Both the position numbers and the translations under genes were made by a program. A DNA stretch of 64,000 nt from Rheinheimera pleomorphica (lineage in GTDB: Bacteria > Pseudomonadota > Gammaproteobacteria > Enterobacterales > Alteromonadaceae): NCBI RefSeq assembly GCF_011634895.1, contig NZ_SIRR01000012.1, forward strand, positions 186,001-250,000. The letters run 5' to 3'. The notes below the pieces were generated by a model, which saw only the letters and a list, made by a program, of their open reading frames with translations, made no database searches and was not told the DNA's origin. Below are positions 46,349 through 54,811 of the stretch, one piece after another; within the stretch, counting starts at the first letter, position 1, and every line of letters starts with the position of its first letter.

Positions 46349-47158
46349 GTGCGTACAGCCTTTTATATATCAGACGGTACAGCCATTACAGCTGAAGTAT
46401 TTGGTCATGCCTTACTTACGCTTTTTCCTGCACAATTTGAACACGTTACCATACCTTTTGTTGAAACCAGTGACATGGCCGAACAGGTAAAGCAAAGGAT
46501 TAACGATCGTTATAAAACAACGGGACAACGGCCGTTAATCTTTCAAACCTTTGTTGATGATACGCTGCGGCAAATCATTAACAGCAGCAATGGTGTCTGC
46601 TATGACTTTCTCAACACCTTTGTTGAACCTATTCAACGTGAATTAGGCGTTGCACCGGTGCCCAAAACCCACCGCACGCACAGCATTCATGAAAAAACCT
46701 ATGATTTTCGTATCGACGCCGTAAACTTTGCGCTGGCTAATGATGATGGATCCAATTTAAAGAACTTTGATCAGGCCGATATTATTCTGGTTGGCGTCAG
46801 CCGCTCCGGTAAAACGCCGACCAGCCTGTATTTAGCCCTGCAATACGGTATTAAGGCGGCAAACTATCCTTTTGTTGAAGAGGATATGGAACAATTGCGC
46901 CTGCCTGAGGTGCTAAAACGCAATAAAACGAAACTATTTGGCTTAACCATTACACCTGAGCGTTTAAGCCAAATTCGTGAACAACGCCGCGCCAACAGCC
47001 GGTATGCTTCTATACGTCAATGCCAGTTGGAGCTGGCCGAGGTGGAAAGTTTGTATCAGCGCGAGCAGATCCCGTTTTTAAACTCTACACATTTATCGAT
47101 AGAAGAAATATCAGCAAAGATCATCGCCAAAACCGGTTTAAAACGGCATAAATATTGA
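46349..47158 (+). CDS. ppsR: PEP synthase regulatory protein (bifunctional kinase/pyrophosphorylase)
   Basis: Inactivates PpsA by ADP-dependent phosphorylation and reactivates it by phosphate-dependent removal. The 269 residues belong to the DUF299/PSRP family: [19 protein letters not shown] at the start and the P-loop [17 protein letters not shown] near 149-165. The start is GTG at 46349 with GGAG 5 nt upstream. It is divergent from its target ppsA, the standard arrangement. Confidence 0.96.
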   Translation: MRTAFYISDGTAITAEVFGHALLTLFPAQFEHVTIPFVETSDMAEQVKQRINDRYKTTGQRPLIFQTFVDDTLRQIINSSNGVCYDFLNTFVEPIQRELGVAPVPKTHRTHSIHEKTYDFRIDAVNFALANDDGSNLKNFDQADIILVGVSRSGKTPTSLYLALQYGIKAANYPFVEEDMEQLRLPEVLKRNKTKLFGLTITPERLSQIREQRRANSRYASIRQCQLELAEVESLYQREQIPFLNSTHLSIEEISAKIIAKTGLKRHKY

Positions 47159-47172
47159 CCTGACAACACACC

Positions 47173-48234
47173 TTAGTGCGCTAGCCGCCGCAGTATGTCT
47201 GCACCCGTCATACTGGTGGCCTGGCCGCTTTCCAGCCATTTTATTTGCTCAACCAACAAGCCGTTTACCGGTGTCGGAACCTGGTATTGTTGGCCCATTC
47301 TGACAACGACATCATTTAAAAACATAATTTCGGTGCGCTTGTTAGCTTTTAAGTCATGCCACATCGGTGAGTGCGCCGAGGCGTCTGTTGGTAGCATCTG
47401 TTGGCACAGGCGGCAAAAAATGAGCGTTGGTAAGCGTAATATCCATGGCAGTAAGCTGTTATTAACGCGGCTATAAGACTGCGGCTTAACCCCCGCGCGG
47501 TGACACACAGCCAACCATTCTCGCATGGCTAACGCCAGCACAGCCCGGTAATCCCTATCTGCCAATTGTTGCGGCAACGGCAAGCCGCTAATGGCATTCA
47601 GCGCCTGATTTAAATCAAGTAACAGCTTGCCGAACTCTGCGCTGGCCATGTCATCACACAGTTGCACCGCCAACTGCAGACGTGAAAAAGTACTGCTGAC
47701 ATAGTTAACAACAGCAAAATCATTACGCTGCCAAAACAGCGCCCCTGCTGTAGCGCGATGAAACTGCCCAGGTCGTATTTTTAACACACTAAAGGTCGCC
47801 AAAGCGCGTATCACAGGATTACTTAAGTCGTGAGACAGCATTTCGCCAACACCTACACCGTCTTGCAGCGCTACCAGCGGCACATCAGGGCGTAAAAAAT
47901 GCTTTAGCTGCGCTAACATGGGTACCAGGGCTGTGGCTTTTACGGTCAGTAATACCAGATCACACTCAATCAAACTGTTTAGCGAGCTATAAAATGCTAT
48001 CGGCTGAGCAAAATAGGTATGATGCGTACAGGAGGTTACGCTTAAACCATGAGCTGCCAGTTCTAAAGCGGTGGTTTCGCGGCCGAAGAATTTAACCTCT
48101 AATGCGCTGTCCTGACACAGATGCGCGCCCAGGTAGCAGCCTAGCTTACCGGCGCCAACAATACCGATACAATAACGCCGGCCAGCAGTGCTCTGCTGGC
48201 CGGCGTTATCTGTCACCTGAACCCCTGATTGCAC
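47173..48234 (-). CDS. Ketopantoate reductase family protein
   Basis: A 353-residue PanE/ApbA-type NADPH-dependent reductase. The Rossmann motif IGIVGAGKLGCYLGAHL starts near residue 23, followed by LVLLTVKAT near 92; a C-terminal helical domain includes LLLDLNQALNAISGLP. Family members reduce 2-dehydropantoate in pantothenate synthesis, but many paralogues exist and the sequence is divergent, so panE itself is not certain. Start is GTG at 48234 with AGGAG 5 nt upstream. It begins 22 nt after the DAHP synthase stop, so the two are cotranscribed. Confidence 0.8.
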   Translation of the reverse strand: MQSGVQVTDNAGQQSTAGRRYCIGIVGAGKLGCYLGAHLCQDSALEVKFFGRETTALELAAHGLSVTSCTHHTYFAQPIAFYSSLNSLIECDLVLLTVKATALVPMLAQLKHFLRPDVPLVALQDGVGVGEMLSHDLSNPVIRALATFSVLKIRPGQFHRATAGALFWQRNDFAVVNYVSSTFSRLQLAVQLCDDMASAEFGKLLLDLNQALNAISGLPLPQQLADRDYRAVLALAMREWLAVCHRAGVKPQSYSRVNNSLLPWILRLPTLIFCRLCQQMLPTDASAHSPMWHDLKANKRTEIMFLNDVVVRMGQQYQVPTPVNGLLVEQIKWLESGQATSMTGADILRRLAH

Positions 48235-48256
48235 TTACGCTCCTGTGAGCGCGTGA

Positions 48257-49606
48257 TTATTTACGCGCAGTGCGTAGAGTATCGGCAATAAGGAAGGCTA
48301 ATTCCAGTACCTGATCGGCATTTAAACGCGGATCGCACTGCGTAAAATAGCGTTTGCCCAGGTCGTTCTCGCTTAAGCCGTAAGCGCCACCGGTACACTC
48401 CGTTACATGCTCGCCAGTCATCTCCAGATGAATACCTCCGGCGTGGCTGCCTTCAGCTTTATGTACCGCGAAGAAATTTCGGATCTCACGCAATATTGCC
48501 TCAAAATCACGGGTTTTGTAGTCATTACTGGCTTTAACGGTGTTGCCATGCATCGGGTCGGAACTCCATACCACAGTGCGGCCTTCCTGTTGTACCCGCC
48601 GTACCAGCTGCGGCAGCTTGTCGGCCAGCTTATCTGCGCCCATACGGGTGATCAGCGTTAAACGGCCCGGAATATTGTCCGGGTTTAACGCATCAATCAG
48701 TTGTATCAACTCATCAGGTTGCATACCCGGGCCAATCTTTACACCAACCGGGTTATGAATGCCACGGAAAAACTCGATATGGGCATGATCCAGCTGGCGC
48801 GTGCGCTCGCCAATCCATACCATGTGCGCCGAGCAGTCATACCAATCACCGGTAAGAGAATCACGCCGGGTTAAGGCCTCTTCATAGTTCAGCAGCAAGG
48901 CTTCATGTGAGGTATAAAGCTGGGTTTCGCGAATTGATGGCGAGTTTTGTCCGGTAATACCGCAAATTTCCATAAAACGCAGCGCTTCCTGAATACGCTG
49001 CGCCACATCCTGATAACGGTCTTTCAGCGGGTTCGACTCAACAAATCCCAGGTTCCATTTACTGACCTGATGTAAGTCTGCCAGACCGCCCTGAGCGAAA
49101 GCACGCAGTAAATTCAGGGTAGCGGCTGAGTGATGATAGGCTGTCGTTAAACGGTTAGGGTCAGGTTGACGTGCCGCATCAGTAAATTCAAAACTGTTGA
49201 CGATATCGCCACGATAACTGGGTAATGACACACCATCGATAGTTTCTAAATCACTGGAACGCGGTTTGGCATATTGCCCAGCCATCCGGGCCACTTTTAC
49301 CACCGGTAAACCACCGGCAAAGGTCAATACCACTGCCATTTGCAGTAACACTTTAAAGGTATCGCGAATTTTCGGCGCGTTAAAATCGTTAAAGCTCTCT
49401 GCGCAATCACCACCTTGCAGCAAAAAACCCTGCCCCTGGGCGACCTGGCCTAACTGGCTAAACAGATCACGTGTTTCCTGGGCAAACACTAACGGTGGGT
49501 ATTTGTGCAGTTGCTGTTCGACACGATGAAGTAATTGCTGATCCTTGTAGCTTGGTTGCTGTTGGATCGGCAGGCTGCGCCAGCTTTGGGGCGTCCAGGT
49601 CGTCAC
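48257..49606 (-). CDS. 3-deoxy-7-phosphoheptulonate synthase, class II
   Basis: Joins PEP and erythrose-4-phosphate in the first step of the shikimate pathway. The 449-residue protein is of the plant/Mycobacterium-type class II family: [13 protein letters not shown] (about 78-90, metal-binding Cys), [24 protein letters not shown], and [37 protein letters not shown]. The GTG start at 49606 has AGGA 8 nt upstream. It uses PEP, whose synthesis genes ppsA/ppsR lie nearby. No leader peptide attenuator was seen in the 127 nt before it. Confidence 0.93.
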   Translation of the reverse strand: MTTWTPQSWRSLPIQQQPSYKDQQLLHRVEQQLHKYPPLVFAQETRDLFSQLGQVAQGQGFLLQGGDCAESFNDFNAPKIRDTFKVLLQMAVVLTFAGGLPVVKVARMAGQYAKPRSSDLETIDGVSLPSYRGDIVNSFEFTDAARQPDPNRLTTAYHHSAATLNLLRAFAQGGLADLHQVSKWNLGFVESNPLKDRYQDVAQRIQEALRFMEICGITGQNSPSIRETQLYTSHEALLLNYEEALTRRDSLTGDWYDCSAHMVWIGERTRQLDHAHIEFFRGIHNPVGVKIGPGMQPDELIQLIDALNPDNIPGRLTLITRMGADKLADKLPQLVRRVQQEGRTVVWSSDPMHGNTVKASNDYKTRDFEAILREIRNFFAVHKAEGSHAGGIHLEMTGEHVTECTGGAYGLSENDLGKRYFTQCDPRLNADQVLELAFLIADTLRTARK

Positions 49607-49733
49607 AATGATTTTCCTATCTCTGTTTACTTGACTAGCAAGTTATAGACTTCTGGACGTAAATTCAATGCTGGCTTTAGCATAATTTATGACATTTTTG
49701 CCACAACTGGCAAAATCGCTGCAAATTGTATAT

Positions 49734-50222
49734 TTATTGCGCTAATTCGCGCTGATTATCCGCGACTAACTGCTGTAATAAAGCTTCGCAGCCTTGTTCA
49801 ATTAACTGCAACACCAGTGCGAATCCGCGACTGCCGCCGTAATAAGGGTCAGGCACTTCGGAGATATCCGGAAAGTGGGGGTGAAAGCTTAAAAACAATT
49901 TTAGTTTATGCTGGTGCGACGGTGGGCAGCGACGTTGTAAGTGCTGCAAATTATCATTATCCATCGCCAGGATCAGGTCATACTCGGCAAAATCACTGTC
50001 TTTTACCGGTCGCGATACAATACCGGCAAAAGAGTATCCGGCCGCTTTACCCTGGCTTACGCTGCGTGGATCTGGTGCCTGGCCGCGATGTGACGCACTG
50101 GTACCGGCAGACTCCACCACTATTGGCGTTGCCAGTTGAGTCGCTTTGTGCCGCATTACCGCATGGGCTGTCGGCGAGCGGCAAATATTTCCTAAACAGA
50201 CAAAGAGTATTTTTGACGACAT
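49734..50222 (-). CDS. Low-molecular-weight protein tyrosine phosphatase
   Basis: A 162-residue enzyme with the P-loop CLGNICRS (residues 9-16, CX5R) and the general-acid loop DPYYGG (near 122-127). Such enzymes act on phosphotyrosine proteins, often in polysaccharide control, but no capsule genes are nearby. The ribosome site GGGGG lies within an imperfect hairpin with ATAACCCC just before the start (50221-50239). Confidence 0.93.
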   Translation of the reverse strand: MSSKILFVCLGNICRSPTAHAVMRHKATQLATPIVVESAGTSASHRGQAPDPRSVSQGKAAGYSFAGIVSRPVKDSDFAEYDLILAMDNDNLQHLQRRCPPSHQHKLKLFLSFHPHFPDISEVPDPYYGGSRGFALVLQLIEQGCEALLQQLVADNQRELAQ

Positions 50223-50360
50223 AACTCCCCCGGGGTTATCAAAGTGGTTAATGCTAGCATGCTTTAAACAATAGGTTAAACAGTTGCATTAATATGGCGT
50301 CAGGTACAGTATATAGTGTTCAAGGACAATAGAGATACGCAGTACACAGGAGTATGTCTG

Positions 50361-51035
50361 ATGGATAAGTTCAATCGGCTTATCGTACTCACCGAGCAGG
50401 ACACTTTGCACAATCTGACATTATTAGCCCAGTCTGTCGGCATTAAAACAGAACAAAGAAGTAAAGCCGAGATGTTATACAGCGCCAGCCACAAAGCCGG
50501 TTCGCTGTTAGCCTGTCCTTATGCTAATAGTGATTTTAATAAGAAAGGCTCGTCAGCAGAACTGCATTACTTGCTGCAAAAATCGTCATTATTTTTCTTT
50601 CAGGCCGAACGCGCATTAATTGAACCGATTCAAGCGCTGCAAGCAGGTATACGGGGTGTTATATACCGTGACGAGCAACTCGATAGAGTACTTACCGCGT
50701 TAAAAACTATGATGGACGGCCAGCTATATTATGCCCGTCCGGTGATGTCAGAGCTGGTTGATCAGTTGTTGCAACAAAAAGCCAGCAGCGGTCAAGGCTC
50801 GCTACTACTAAACGACAACACCTTGCTGACCAAACAGGAAAAACGCATTATTCAACTGGTAGCCGACGGTGCCCGGAATAAAGAAATAGCAGACAAACTC
50901 AACATTAGTGCGCACACGGTTAAAGCACATTTGTCATCAATATTTCGTAAAACCCAGGCCAGAAACCGGGTTGAGCTGCTGCGTTGGTTGCAGCAGCCGC
51001 AACGTCACGAGCCTGCTGTGGCGTTCAGGCTTAAC
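50361..51035 (+). CDS. csgD: CsgD-like LuxR-family regulator of curli
   Basis: The ATG at 50361 gives 225 residues up to the stop at 51036-51038, with AGGAG 8 nt upstream. The N-terminal half is a degenerate receiver-like domain without a clear phosphorylation pocket. The C-terminal LuxR HTH (about 160-220) reads LTKQEKRIIQLVADG, NKEIADKLNISAHTVKAHLSSIFRKT. Placement facing the csg operon and overall pattern identify it as CsgD, the activator of curli genes. Its 3' end overlaps the 3' end of csgG by 34 nt on the opposite strand. Confidence 0.87.
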
Positions 51036-51787
51036 TGATCCTCAGCGCGCCAGAAGCCGCGATCCTGCCCCTGCGCTATCAGCGCAGCGACAGCAGTTTC
51101 TATCGCTTGCTTCACACAATACTGCACCGGTTCGTTGGTTGAGTACCCCCCTTCTGCCTCCGCCAGGCGATTAAGGGATACATAGCGAAACAAACCGGCC
51201 CGCAACTCTTGCGAGAACACTTTTTTGTTACTGGAGACTGACATCAAGACCTGGCCGGTGTAAACATCTATAACCCGCAGATAAACCGTAACCTGATCTT
51301 CGCGATATAACTCTGAAGCGCCGATCCCAAAGTACTCAGCACCAATGCCGCCGGTACTGAGGTTAGTTTCGTAGCCAATAATGCCACCTTCAAACAATAA
51401 TCTGGCTTCTTTTAACGGCGGTAACTCAGCAGACTTTTTATTTGAACCATGAATTTTTCGCTCGGTGAGCAGGTTTTGCAGACCTTCACGCTCAAGTGGC
51501 GAAAACCAGCCGCTGTCCAGTAAAATCTGAGTCAACATCGAGGTTGCCCCTTGGGTAACGGCAGTGGAAAAGCTGGATACATTGGCCTGAGGTTTATACT
51601 GTCCGGTTTGATCGCGAAATGCATAAACTGATACCGGGATCGGGCTACGGGGTTTTCCTGCTTGCTGCAATTGCTGCATAACGGTACTGGTGCTATCAAT
51701 ACTGGCCGGAGAAATATTCATATCCGGCTTGGGTAATAATGAACAGCTACTAAGTAAAACGGCCACAGTGACAAACAATATTCTCAT
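51005..51787 (-). CDS. csgG: Curli secretion channel lipoprotein CsgG
   Basis: Forms the nonameric outer-membrane pore through which curli subunits leave the cell. The 260 residues start with a lipoprotein signal whose lipobox is LLSSC (Cys15). Family blocks: PVSVYAFRDQTGQYKP (about 50-65), GATSMLTQILLDSGWFSPLEREGLQNLLTERKI, and EDQVTVYLRVIDVYTGQVL. It is the last gene of csgBAEFG, 2 nt after csgF. Confidence 0.95.
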   Translation of the reverse strand: MRILFVTVAVLLSSCSLLPKPDMNISPASIDSTSTVMQQLQQAGKPRSPIPVSVYAFRDQTGQYKPQANVSSFSTAVTQGATSMLTQILLDSGWFSPLEREGLQNLLTERKIHGSNKKSAELPPLKEARLLFEGGIIGYETNLSTGGIGAEYFGIGASELYREDQVTVYLRVIDVYTGQVLMSVSSNKKVFSQELRAGLFRYVSLNRLAEAEGGYSTNEPVQYCVKQAIETAVAALIAQGQDRGFWRAEDQLSLNATAGS

Positions 51788-51789
51788 GT

Positions 51790-52173
51790 TCAGCCCCCTA
51801 TCGCCGGTATGGTAATAACGGTGACTTCACCGGTTTGCAGATCCGTAATGTTAACGATAACGCCACCATCGGTTTCAGCACTAACTTCAACCAAAAACTC
51901 GCCGGTGTTGTACACCCCTTCAACCAGCTCACCATCGGCGATCCGCCGGGTCAGCGAATTGATAATATTACGCTCTAGCGCATCTCTAAACTTATCAACA
52001 AAGGACAGCCCTACCGACTCTGCAGTATGTTTATTCTGGCTTTGGGCCTTTTGCAGTAAAAAGTTACCGTTTAACGGATTACCACCAAAACTGGGGTTAA
52101 CCGGTGTGTACACCAGTTCGGTAGCACTGACAGCACTACTGCAAAGCAATAACACCATTAATATCAGCTTCAT
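51790..52173 (-). CDS. csgF: Curli assembly protein CsgF
   Basis: A 127-residue secreted protein that caps the CsgG pore and couples secretion to nucleation. A signal peptide (LILMVLLLCSSAVSA) precedes the conserved mature start TELVYTPVNPSFGGNPLNGNFLL, whose N-terminus inserts into CsgG. The gene is separated from csgE and csgG by 2 nt each side. Confidence 0.94.
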   Translation of the reverse strand: MKLILMVLLLCSSAVSATELVYTPVNPSFGGNPLNGNFLLQKAQSQNKHTAESVGLSFVDKFRDALERNIINSLTRRIADGELVEGVYNTGEFLVEVSAETDGGVIVNITDLQTGEVTVITIPAIGG

Positions 52174-52175
52174 TA

Positions 52176-52577
52176 TTATTCCTTATTGCGCTGCTCAGAC
52201 AGCTCTTCACCCACCATCTTGGCTGCCTGAATATTAGCCAGCTCGTTAACACTGAGTAATACTGCTTGCTCTGCCATTTGTTTTACATCGTTATAACGGC
52301 GGCCAAAATATGTTTGATAGATACGGTTCTGGTTCATTTCGACCCATAAAAACGTGCCTGCCTGCGGGTAAACCTGTTCATAAATTACCACGGTAACACC
52401 ATCGGTTGCAGGCATATCACGCCAGTAACCAGCGTAGTAGAACGCGAAATCTTTACCAAAGCGGGAAATGGTGCGATCTAACACCAAACCACCCAATTCG
52501 ATATCATCAGCGAAGGCCGGGCGGGACACCGTGCACAGTAAGACACACAGCAAGAGGTTAAGCAGAGACTTTATCAT
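52176..52577 (-). CDS. csgE: Curli secretion specificity factor CsgE
   Basis: A 133-residue periplasmic protein that gates CsgG and delivers subunits. The signal peptide (SLLNLLLCVLLCTVSRPAFA) is followed by GGLVLDRTISRFGKDFAFYYAGYW, typical of CsgE, and VVIYEQVYPQAGTFLWVE. It lies downstream of csgA after 46 nt that contain a strong stem-loop. Confidence 0.93.
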   Translation of the reverse strand: MIKSLLNLLLCVLLCTVSRPAFADDIELGGLVLDRTISRFGKDFAFYYAGYWRDMPATDGVTVVIYEQVYPQAGTFLWVEMNQNRIYQTYFGRRYNDVKQMAEQAVLLSVNELANIQAAKMVGEELSEQRNKE

Positions 52578-52589
52578 ACTTCATAATAC

Positions 52590-52617
52590 GCCAGAGGCGG
52601 CAGGCACCGCCTCTGGC
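52590..52617 (-). other. Intercistronic stem-loop between csgA and csgE
   Basis: GCCAGAGGCGG (52590-52600) pairs perfectly with CCGCCTCTGGC (52607-52617) around a 6-nt loop. It begins 6 nt after the csgA stop. No T-run follows on the minus strand, so it looks like an mRNA-stabilising or partial attenuating hairpin rather than a full terminator. Confidence 0.7.
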
Positions 52618-52623
52618 AACGGC

Positions 52624-54102
52624 TTAGTTCTGTACAACAATGGCGGTATTAAAATCGCCAACCTGAGTAACCGACATGATATTGCCGTCACCCGCCTGAC
52701 TCCCTAATACCAGGTTGTCATTACCCTGCTGCGATACCGCCAGTACCCCGTTGTTACCCGCCACCGCAAAGTAGCCATCATCACCAGCAACCCAGTTGCC
52801 TGCGCCGTTTTGCAGGATTTCGATAGTGTTGCTGTTACCGGCAAGTAAGATGTCGACCAGGTTAATATCACCATTTTGCTCCAGCGTCATTGCGTTGCTG
52901 CTAACAGCAACATCACTGGTCACCAGTACTTCATTGGCATCGCCAGACTGATCGACATAAATGTCGTTGTCGTCACCTAGCACATCAACCAGCGCAAAGT
53001 TATCGTCGCCAAACTGCTGCAGCTCGGCCATATTGCCACTGTCAAACAAGCCTGCTGCTGCAATATTGTTATCACCGCGACTATAAATACTTGCTCTATT
53101 GTCTGTACCTGCTAACACCACTTCACTGCTATTAGCCGCGCCATTTTGCCGGATCTCAACGTTATGACCATCGCCGTCTGTAGCAAATACGGCGTTGTTT
53201 AAATCGCCACGCTGCCAAACATCAATTTGGTTGTCGTTTCCAACCAGTCCCAGCGGAGCAGAGATTATATTGCCGTCACCATCTTGTTGGATCAGTACCA
53301 GGTTTTGCTCCCCTACCAGCGGGTCCAGTAAAAACTCATTACCATTACCCTGCTGCCAGATATCAACCAGATTGTCATTACCGGCAACATCAAAGGCGAT
53401 AAAGGCGTTACCGTCGCCTTGCTGCAACACAAAAAAGCTGTTGTTGTCGCCCGTCAAACCAACTACACCACCTACGTTAGCGTTGCCAAATTGTTCTGAT
53501 TCAAAGCTATTTCGGTTACCGGTAAGGTTAAACATACCGGCTTCGTTGTTGTCACCTTGTTGTACGCTGTACAAGGTGTTGTCGTTGCCGGAAAAACCGG
53601 CGTTAGACCAGTTAGCAATACCTTGTTGCTCCATTTCAGCAACATTACCATTACCGCTCAGGTTAATAATGGCTTCGTTAGTTTCGCCTGTTTGCACAAC
53701 AACAGCATCGTTGATATCACCACCTACTACTATTTCAGCGGTATTATAAAAACCATCCTGAGTCACGGTTGCGGTGTTTTCGTTGCCGGCAATATCCGTG
53801 TAGGCAATATGCCAATCAGCCTGTTGCTCAATACGGACCTGGTTGTCATTGCCGCTGACATAATTATAGGCTTCAAGCCAAACACCGTCCTGACTGATAG
53901 CAGTGTTATTTAAGCTGCCGCTTTGCTCAACTACCGCCAGATTAATATCACCGCTTTGCGACACTTCTGCCAGGTTGCCTTCAGCTGCGGCAACAGCACT
54001 TTGATTGATAATGGTCTGGTTGTCAGCAGCCAACGCCGGTCCGCTAACAATTAGCGCTATTGCCAACCCCAACATATGCTTGCGTGGAAAAGTAAGATTC
54101 AT
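52624..54102 (-). CDS. csgA: Large curlin-repeat major subunit, CsgA-like
   Basis: A 492-residue exported amyloid subunit. After a signal peptide (MLGLAIALIVSGPALA) almost the whole chain consists of about 20 curlin-type repeats of 21-26 residues, with the pattern N-x5-Q-x-G-x2-N followed by a strand ending in G-N/D-x (for example NLVDIWQQGNGN, NQIDVWQRGDLN, NTIEILQNGAGN). E. coli CsgA has five repeats in 151 residues. A few units have lost the first Gln (SIYSRGDNN) or the Gly (IEQQADWH). The composition is very rich in Asn, Gly, Asp and Gln. Confidence 0.9.
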   Translation of the reverse strand: MNLTFPRKHMLGLAIALIVSGPALAADNQTIINQSAVAAAEGNLAEVSQSGDINLAVVEQSGSLNNTAISQDGVWLEAYNYVSGNDNQVRIEQQADWHIAYTDIAGNENTATVTQDGFYNTAEIVVGGDINDAVVVQTGETNEAIINLSGNGNVAEMEQQGIANWSNAGFSGNDNTLYSVQQGDNNEAGMFNLTGNRNSFESEQFGNANVGGVVGLTGDNNSFFVLQQGDGNAFIAFDVAGNDNLVDIWQQGNGNEFLLDPLVGEQNLVLIQQDGDGNIISAPLGLVGNDNQIDVWQRGDLNNAVFATDGDGHNVEIRQNGAANSSEVVLAGTDNRASIYSRGDNNIAAAGLFDSGNMAELQQFGDDNFALVDVLGDDNDIYVDQSGDANEVLVTSDVAVSSNAMTLEQNGDINLVDILLAGNSNTIEILQNGAGNWVAGDDGYFAVAGNNGVLAVSQQGNDNLVLGSQAGDGNIMSVTQVGDFNTAIVVQN

Positions 54103-54123
54103 GAAATTCTCCCTAATTTATTA

Positions 54124-54525
54124 TTAGTATTGAATAATCGAAATTTCAGCACCGTTACCGGACTGCTCAATGGTAAAGTGCCGGCTACCCCATTGCTCTA
54201 GCTGGATCAGGTTGTTACTGCCATTTTGAATGATCTGAGCAGAGTTGTTATTGCCAAACTGAGCTATCTCAGCTTGATTAGCGAAACCGGTTTGCTGCAG
54301 TACTAAATGATTCAACACACCTTGTTGTAGCAACACCGCATAATGCCCCTGGCCGGATTGCATCACATCGGCAACATTTAAATTGCCCAACTGTGTGATA
54401 TCAACTCCATTTGCCAGTGCATGTCGCTCCAGTAAAGACGTGAACTGCACAGAAACATCAGCGGTACATGCGCCGCTGAACAGCAGTGCTGTTGCAAACA
54501 GTCGCCATTTCGTCATTTTTATCAC
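54124..54525 (-). CDS. csgB: Curli nucleator-like subunit CsgB
   Basis: A 133-residue exported protein with a signal peptide and four to five curlin repeats (VADVMQSGQGHYAVLLQQG, NHLVLQQTGFAN, QAEIAQFGNNN, SAQIIQNGSNN, IQLEQWG). CsgB seeds CsgA polymerisation at the cell surface. GTG at 54525 has AGGGA 6 nt upstream; ATG at 54516 is the alternative. It is the first gene of the operon, 21 nt before csgA. Confidence 0.88.
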   Translation of the reverse strand: MIKMTKWRLFATALLFSGACTADVSVQFTSLLERHALANGVDITQLGNLNVADVMQSGQGHYAVLLQQGVLNHLVLQQTGFANQAEIAQFGNNNSAQIIQNGSNNLIQLEQWGSRHFTIEQSGNGAEISIIQY

Positions 54526-54811
54526 TATGATTCCCTAGTACTGTGGTGACGAAAAGCTAGGCTAAAGCACCGACAAATTGAAGCAATAGGACGAAATAAC
54601 TAATTTATATATTTATAATTAATTATATGTAAATAATATATGCCATTTAAATTAGTAGGTTAAGAAATTCAATTAACATTAACCCTGCCAAACCACCTAA
54701 TCCTTTCGGACTATTTTTGCAAAATAGTTTAAACAGTGTTACCAAACGTGCTATCCATAATTGTGCTAAAAAATAAGCATATATTTAACATTTTATTAAA
54801 TGGGGACAGTT
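54526..54811. other. AT-rich divergent intergenic region of csgB and the subtilisin gene
   Basis: This 286-nt region contains a long A/T block (about 54598-54660, nearly without G or C) between the two divergent genes. No single operator stands out. Such composition is typical of H-NS-bound curli promoters, but that is inference. Confidence 0.5.

Noticed and set aside
53195..53749. A 184-codon plus-strand frame rich in Ser, Pro and Leu with periodic Cys.
   Set aside because: The periodicity mirrors the curlin repeats of csgA on the other strand. It is a shadow of repeated DNA, not an independent gene.
52624..54102. Possible ice-binding or adhesin beta-helix protein instead of curlin.
   Set aside because: The N-x5-Q-x-G-x2-N pattern and the surrounding csgB, csgE, csgF and csgG identify curlin repeats.
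54598..54660. The A/T-rich block as a replication origin or plasmid-type iteron region.
   Set aside because: No DnaA boxes or direct repeats are visible. It fits a promoter region between divergent genes.
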